This document shows, in pieces, positions 60,031 through 64,000 of a stretch of DNA of 64,000 bases. The stretch spans positions 2,627,278-2,691,277 of the forward strand of contig NZ_KB905472.1 of NCBI RefSeq assembly GCF_000382445.1, read 5' to 3'. This stretch comes from Phocaeicola massiliensis B84634 = Timone 84634 = DSM 17679 = JCM 13223. GTDB taxonomy: Bacteria; Bacteroidota; Bacteroidia; Bacteroidales; Bacteroidaceae. The translations under genes and the position numbers were made by a program. The first letter of the stretch is position 1. Each line of letters begins with the position of its first letter. The notes under the pieces are model-generated. The model was not told where the DNA came from, made no database searches, and saw only the letters and a program-made list of their open reading frames with translations.

Positions 60031-63000
60031 ATGAAAATTAAGACTTTAACCCAAAGAGGTAAGTACACATTATTAGCTGGTGTACTTGGAATGAGTTCAA
60101 TTCCTTCCTCTGCCATTCCTACCGGTATGGCTGATGTTTCACTCCCAACCGTAGCACAACAGACAGCCAAAATCAAAGGAAAAGTTTTGGATGCCAGAAC
60201 CGGAGAACCGGTTATCGGTGCCAATGTCGTTGTAAAAGGAACGACAAACGGTAGTATCACCAATTTTGATGGCGAATATGAATTGACAGCACCGATTGGC
60301 TCTACTCTCAGTATCTCTTTTATTGGTTACAAATCAATAGAAGTGAAAGCAACCGGTGGCTTGCAAACAATCAAATTGGACGAAGACTCTGAAGCGCTGG
60401 ATGAAGTCATAGTAGTAGGTTACACAACTCAGCGCAAAGAAAGTTTAACCGGTTCTATGAATAACATCAAAAGCGAGAAGTTGAAGGACATAACCACGCC
60501 ATCGGTAGAAAATTTATTGAATGGTAAAGTTCCGGGAGTATATGTGGCTCCGGGATCAGGCCAACCCGGTTCCAGTGGTGCGGTAGTTATCCGTGGACAA
60601 GCCACACTTAACGGTACGACTTCTCCACTCTGGGTTATTGACGGTGTTATAGTAGGCTCGGACGCCGGACAATTAAATCCTGCGGATATTGAAAGTATGA
60701 CTATTTTAAAAGATGCCGCCTCCACTGCCATTTACGGTTCTCAAGGTGCAAATGGTGTCATTGTAGTTACAACCAAAAGCGGACGAGCCGAAAAAATGAC
60801 TATCGAAGCTTCTGTAAAATTGGGGGTCAGCTCACTGAATAATGGAAATTTGGAAGTAATGAATGGTGCAGAACTTTATGACTATTATGCTTCCTTCCAA
60901 AATGCCAATGAAATTTCTTTTCCACGATGGAACAAGGACCTGCGTGACAGTAATTTCAGTTGGTGGGATTTAGCTACCCAAAACGGACTCACACAGGAGT
61001 ATAATGTATCTTTACGCGGTGGTAACGAAAAAATGCAATCTTATCTATCTGTAGGATATTATGATGAAGAAGGTGCCGTAAAAGGATATGATTACAGTCG
61101 GTACAACTTCCGCTTGAAGACTACATACAAACCATTTGACTGGTTGACAATCAAACCCGCACTCAGCGGTTCACTTCGAAATATTGATGACCGCCAATAT
61201 TCTGTCACAGCTATGTATTCCATGCTCCCATGGGATAGTCCCTATGACAAAGACGGCAACTTGGTTCCTCACCGCTACAGTGGTTGGGTAAACACTCAGC
61301 AAACCAACTACCTATACGATTTACAATGGAACTATTCAGAGTCCAAATATTACGAATTTATGGGAAGTTTAGATTTTGACATTAAAATAACAGACTGGCT
61401 GACATTCTCATCTGTCAACAACTATAAATACATCAACTCTACTTCTCACGGCTATAGTGATCCGCGCTCAAGCAGTGGCGAAAATGTAAACGGGCGTCTC
61501 ACAGAGTGGAGAGCAGAAGTAACCCGCCGTTATACCAACCAGAAATTATTAATAAACAAAGACTTCGGCAAGCACTCTATCAGCGGATTGATAGCTTACG
61601 AATTTAATGATTATTATTATAAGAATCTAGATGTCTATGGTACCGGATTTGTACCCGGATTTGAAGTTCTGGATGTAGTATCCAAGCCCGAACGTACTAA
61701 AGGCGGTATCAGCGAATGGGCTACTCAGTCTTATTTCACTCAATGGAAATATGTATATGATGGTAAGTATATCGCCGAAGCCTCTATCCGCCGGGACGGT
61801 GCATCCAACTTAGGTACGAATGCTAAATACGGCAATCTTCTGTCAGGTAGTGTGGGATGGATTATCAGCCGCGAGGACTGGTTTGATGTAGATTGGATCG
61901 ATAACCTTAAATTACGTGGAGGTTATGGTACAGTAGGTAACCGTCCTTCTTCACTTTACCCACAATACGACCTGTATTCGGTATCTTCCAGTTATAATGA
62001 AAACTCAGGTGCACTTATCAGTGTTATCGGCAACAAAGACTTGACATGGGAAAAAACTTACACCACAAGCATCGGTCTTGACGCTGCATTGTTTAATAAC
62101 CGTCTGCGCTTTACTTTTGATTTCTATTCAAAAGACACAGACAACATTCTTTATAATGTGCCTGTTACAGGGCTTACCGGAGTGACCAGTGTTTACAGGA
62201 ATATCGGCAAAATGAAGAACACCGGATATGAAATCTCATTAGGCGGTGATATCATCAGTACAAAAGACTGGTTCTGGAACGTAGAATTAAATATAGGTCA
62301 CAATAGTAATAAATTAAAAGATCTCTATAAACAAAAAGATACAGACGGAAGCTATGTGGTAAAACCCGTTATCATCAGTGATGGAAGTAGCATTGCCGGT
62401 ACAGCGCAACGCATCCTCGAAATCGGTTATCCGGTAGATACTTATTATTTAAAGGAATGGGCAGGTGTAAATCCTGAAAACGGTGCTCCAATGTGGTACA
62501 AAGATACCAAAGATAGCGAAGGCAATGTCACAGGAAGAGAAACAACCTCTAACTATGCAGAAGCAGGATACTATAAATGCGGTTCAGCAGCTCCCGATTT
62601 GTTTGGAGGTTTCTCTACAACTTTAACATGGAAAGGTTTTGACTTGAATGCCGTATTCGGTTACTCTATCGGCGGAAAGATTTATAACTATTCACGTCAA
62701 GAATATGACTCCGACGGAACTTATACCGACCGCAATCAAATGAAACTGAAAGACGGCTGGAATCGTTGGGAAAAACCGGGAGATATTGCCACTCATCCCG
62801 TTGCCAAATATAATAATCAAGATAAAGGAAACTCTGCATCTTCCCGCTATCTGGAAGACAGCGACTACCTGAAATTACGTTCTCTGACCCTGGGGTACAA
62901 CTTTAAGCTACCACAATGGGGTATTCAAAATTTACGCGTATTCATGAACGCAGAAAACCTGTTTACAATCACAGATTATTCAGGCGTAGACCCTGAAATT

Positions 63001-63093
63001 CCGGCCAGTGACGGTTCGGTAATGGGTACTGCCGGCCCTGCCGTTTATCCGTCTGTACGTAAATATATGTTCGGTTTAAATCTTACCTTTTAA
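60031..63093 (+). CDS. SusC/RagA-family TonB-dependent transporter (no STN domain)
   Basis: 1020 aa. N-terminal export signal (KYTLLAGVLGMSSIPSSAIP; longer than usual), carboxypeptidase-like domain (~46-115: AKIKGKVLDARTGEPVIGANVVVKGTTNG), TonB box near ALDEVIVVGYTTQRKES, plug (LLNGKVPGVYVAPGSGQPG, SPLWVIDGVIVG, MTILKDAASTAIYGSQGANGV) and barrel ending KYMFGLNLTF. It lacks the STN domain, so it does not use FecR/ECF control. This fits control by the invertible promoter upstream. Partner of the SusD encoded 15 nt downstream; substrate unknown. Confidence 0.96.
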   Translation: MKIKTLTQRGKYTLLAGVLGMSSIPSSAIPTGMADVSLPTVAQQTAKIKGKVLDARTGEPVIGANVVVKGTTNGSITNFDGEYELTAPIGSTLSISFIGYKSIEVKATGGLQTIKLDEDSEALDEVIVVGYTTQRKESLTGSMNNIKSEKLKDITTPSVENLLNGKVPGVYVAPGSGQPGSSGAVVIRGQATLNGTTSPLWVIDGVIVGSDAGQLNPADIESMTILKDAASTAIYGSQGANGVIVVTTKSGRAEKMTIEASVKLGVSSLNNGNLEVMNGAELYDYYASFQNANEISFPRWNKDLRDSNFSWWDLATQNGLTQEYNVSLRGGNEKMQSYLSVGYYDEEGAVKGYDYSRYNFRLKTTYKPFDWLTIKPALSGSLRNIDDRQYSVTAMYSMLPWDSPYDKDGNLVPHRYSGWVNTQQTNYLYDLQWNYSESKYYEFMGSLDFDIKITDWLTFSSVNNYKYINSTSHGYSDPRSSSGENVNGRLTEWRAEVTRRYTNQKLLINKDFGKHSISGLIAYEFNDYYYKNLDVYGTGFVPGFEVLDVVSKPERTKGGISEWATQSYFTQWKYVYDGKYIAEASIRRDGASNLGTNAKYGNLLSGSVGWIISREDWFDVDWIDNLKLRGGYGTVGNRPSSLYPQYDLYSVSSSYNENSGALISVIGNKDLTWEKTYTTSIGLDAALFNNRLRFTFDFYSKDTDNILYNVPVTGLTGVTSVYRNIGKMKNTGYEISLGGDIISTKDWFWNVELNIGHNSNKLKDLYKQKDTDGSYVVKPVIISDGSSIAGTAQRILEIGYPVDTYYLKEWAGVNPENGAPMWYKDTKDSEGNVTGRETTSNYAEAGYYKCGSAAPDLFGGFSTTLTWKGFDLNAVFGYSIGGKIYNYSRQEYDSDGTYTDRNQMKLKDGWNRWEKPGDIATHPVAKYNNQDKGNSASSRYLEDSDYLKLRSLTLGYNFKLPQWGIQNLRVFMNAENLFTITDYSGVDPEIPASDGSVMGTAGPAVYPSVRKYMFGLNLTF

Positions 63094-63108
63094 TCAGTAG
63101 AAACAACA

Positions 63109-64000
63109 ATGAAAAAGATATTGACCTTATTATTGGCAGCGGCATCATTGACCGCTTGCGACATAGATCGTTTACCATACAATTCTATGGCTGCAGAACA
63201 AATCACCAACGACCCTTCCGCATCGTTGGAATCTCTAATGAACGGTATGTATGCCCAGTTAAAAACATGGTCAGACCCCATGCACCGTTGTGGTGAATAT
63301 GCCGGTGACAATATGATGATTCGTGGTTCATCAACAGATGCCTTCTATGAATTCATTTCTTTCTCCCGTACTCCGGTAAACTACCGCTTACAGAACTTTT
63401 GGGATTATGGTTACAAAGCCGTTGCCCAAGCCTCGAACATCATCAAAATGATAGAAGAAGGACAGAGTGCCGAAATAGACAACCAGTTGGGCGAATGCTA
63501 TTATGTGCGCGGTATGATGTATTTCTACTTATGTCGTGCTTATGGACGTCCTTACTATCAGGCCCCCGACAAGAATTTAGGCGTACCTATTGTCAATGGT
63601 ACTCCCGATGATATTATGGGAGACCTGCTGTTGCCTGACCGTTCTACAGTAAAAGAAACGTATGAGCAAGCTATCAGTGACTTGAAAAAGGCAGAAGAGA
63701 TGATGACTATCAACAAAGGCGCTGCTTATGCCTCAAAAGAAGCTGCTCAGGCAATGCTGTCACGCGTATATCTGTATATGAGTGGAACGTATGAAAACCC
63801 CAACCGGGAATATGCCCAACTGGCAGTTGACTACGCGGACAAAGTTATCAATTCGGGCAACTACTCATTATTACCTCGCGAGGAGTTTATGAAATACAAC
63901 ACTCTTACTCCCGAAAATAATGACGAATCCATCTTTGTCGTAAAACGTGTTGCTTCCGAATTCTCCGGCTATGACCACTACTACGGTATTGGCGGTATGT
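63109..64000 (+). CDS. SusD-like lipoprotein, N-terminal part (3' truncated by window edge)
   Basis: Starts at the ATG at 63109 (MKKILTLLLAAASLTAC) with lipobox LTAC; 297 codons are visible before the window ends. SusD pattern: NSMAAEQITNDPSASLESLMNG, NYRLQNFWDYGYKAVAQASNIIKMIEEG, GECYYVRGMMYFYLCRAYGRPYY, TYEQAISDLKKAEEMM and ASKEAAQAMLSRVYLYM. Partner of the SusC encoded just upstream. Confidence 0.94.
   Translation, partial: MKKILTLLLAAASLTACDIDRLPYNSMAAEQITNDPSASLESLMNGMYAQLKTWSDPMHRCGEYAGDNMMIRGSSTDAFYEFISFSRTPVNYRLQNFWDYGYKAVAQASNIIKMIEEGQSAEIDNQLGECYYVRGMMYFYLCRAYGRPYYQAPDKNLGVPIVNGTPDDIMGDLLLPDRSTVKETYEQAISDLKKAEEMMTINKGAAYASKEAAQAMLSRVYLYMSGTYENPNREYAQLAVDYADKVINSGNYSLLPREEFMKYNTLTPENNDESIFVVKRVASEFSGYDHYYGIGGM

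Overview
The window is a chromosomal segment of a gut Bacteroidales bacterium, most likely Bacteroides or a close relative. Evidence: two SusC/SusD pairs, an ECF sigma/FecR-type anti-sigma pair, GH110, GH35-like and GH116 glycosidases, a VirE-like/DUF6078 pair, an S23 four-helix-bundle gene, weak Shine-Dalgarno sites, and many start regions preceded by the Bacteroidetes -7 promoter element TAnnTTTG. No rRNA, tRNA or CRISPR array was recognised by eye.

Layout. 1-3.8 kb: a truncated GH35-like beta-galactosidase and a GH110 alpha-1,3-galactosidase. 3.9-8.9 kb: a hotdog thioesterase, a divergent VirE-like/DUF6078 pair bounded by look-alike hairpins, and an intact ISL3-type insertion sequence with an 8-bp target duplication. 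9-12.8 kb: a LacI-type regulator divergent from an aldo/keto reductase and a secreted beta-propeller glycosidase-like protein, with a palindromic operator candidate between them. 13-22.9 kb: a compact eight-gene minus-strand operon encoding three FHA proteins (one fused to a membrane-anchored trypsin-like protease), two membrane Ser/Thr kinases, a PP2C phosphatase and two exported proteins. This looks like a phospho-signalling system acting at the envelope. 23-33 kb: YkvA-like protein, a histidine-kinase-like protein lacking the phospho-acceptor His, an MscS/YbdG channel, an OMF-MFP-RND efflux operon and small exported proteins. 33-40 kb: etfB-etfA-S23-acyl-CoA dehydrogenase operon, an unknown protein, a PaaI-type thioesterase and a DUF2027/Smr protein. 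40-50 kb: a polysaccharide utilisation locus (ECF sigma, FecR, STN-containing SusC, SusD, GH116, RbsD/FucU-like lipoprotein) with a candidate antisense sRNA in front of susC. 50-59.2 kb: queA, a highly palindromic intergenic element, the complete hut operon (histidine to glutamate and one-carbon folate) and a NUDIX hydrolase. 59.2-64 kb: a mini-operon of two unannotated paralogous 28-residue peptides, then a perfect 27-bp inverted repeat flanking a 241-bp segment with a consensus promoter that faces away from the following susC/susD. I read that as a phase-variable promoter in the OFF orientation.

The most notable candidates for undescribed biology are (i) the twin 28-aa peptide cistron next to the putative invertible susCD promoter, (ii) the FHA/kinase/phosphatase/protease operon, and (iii) the 96-bp three-armed palindromic element before the hut operon. 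All functional statements rest on reading the sequence and family knowledge; no database search was run.
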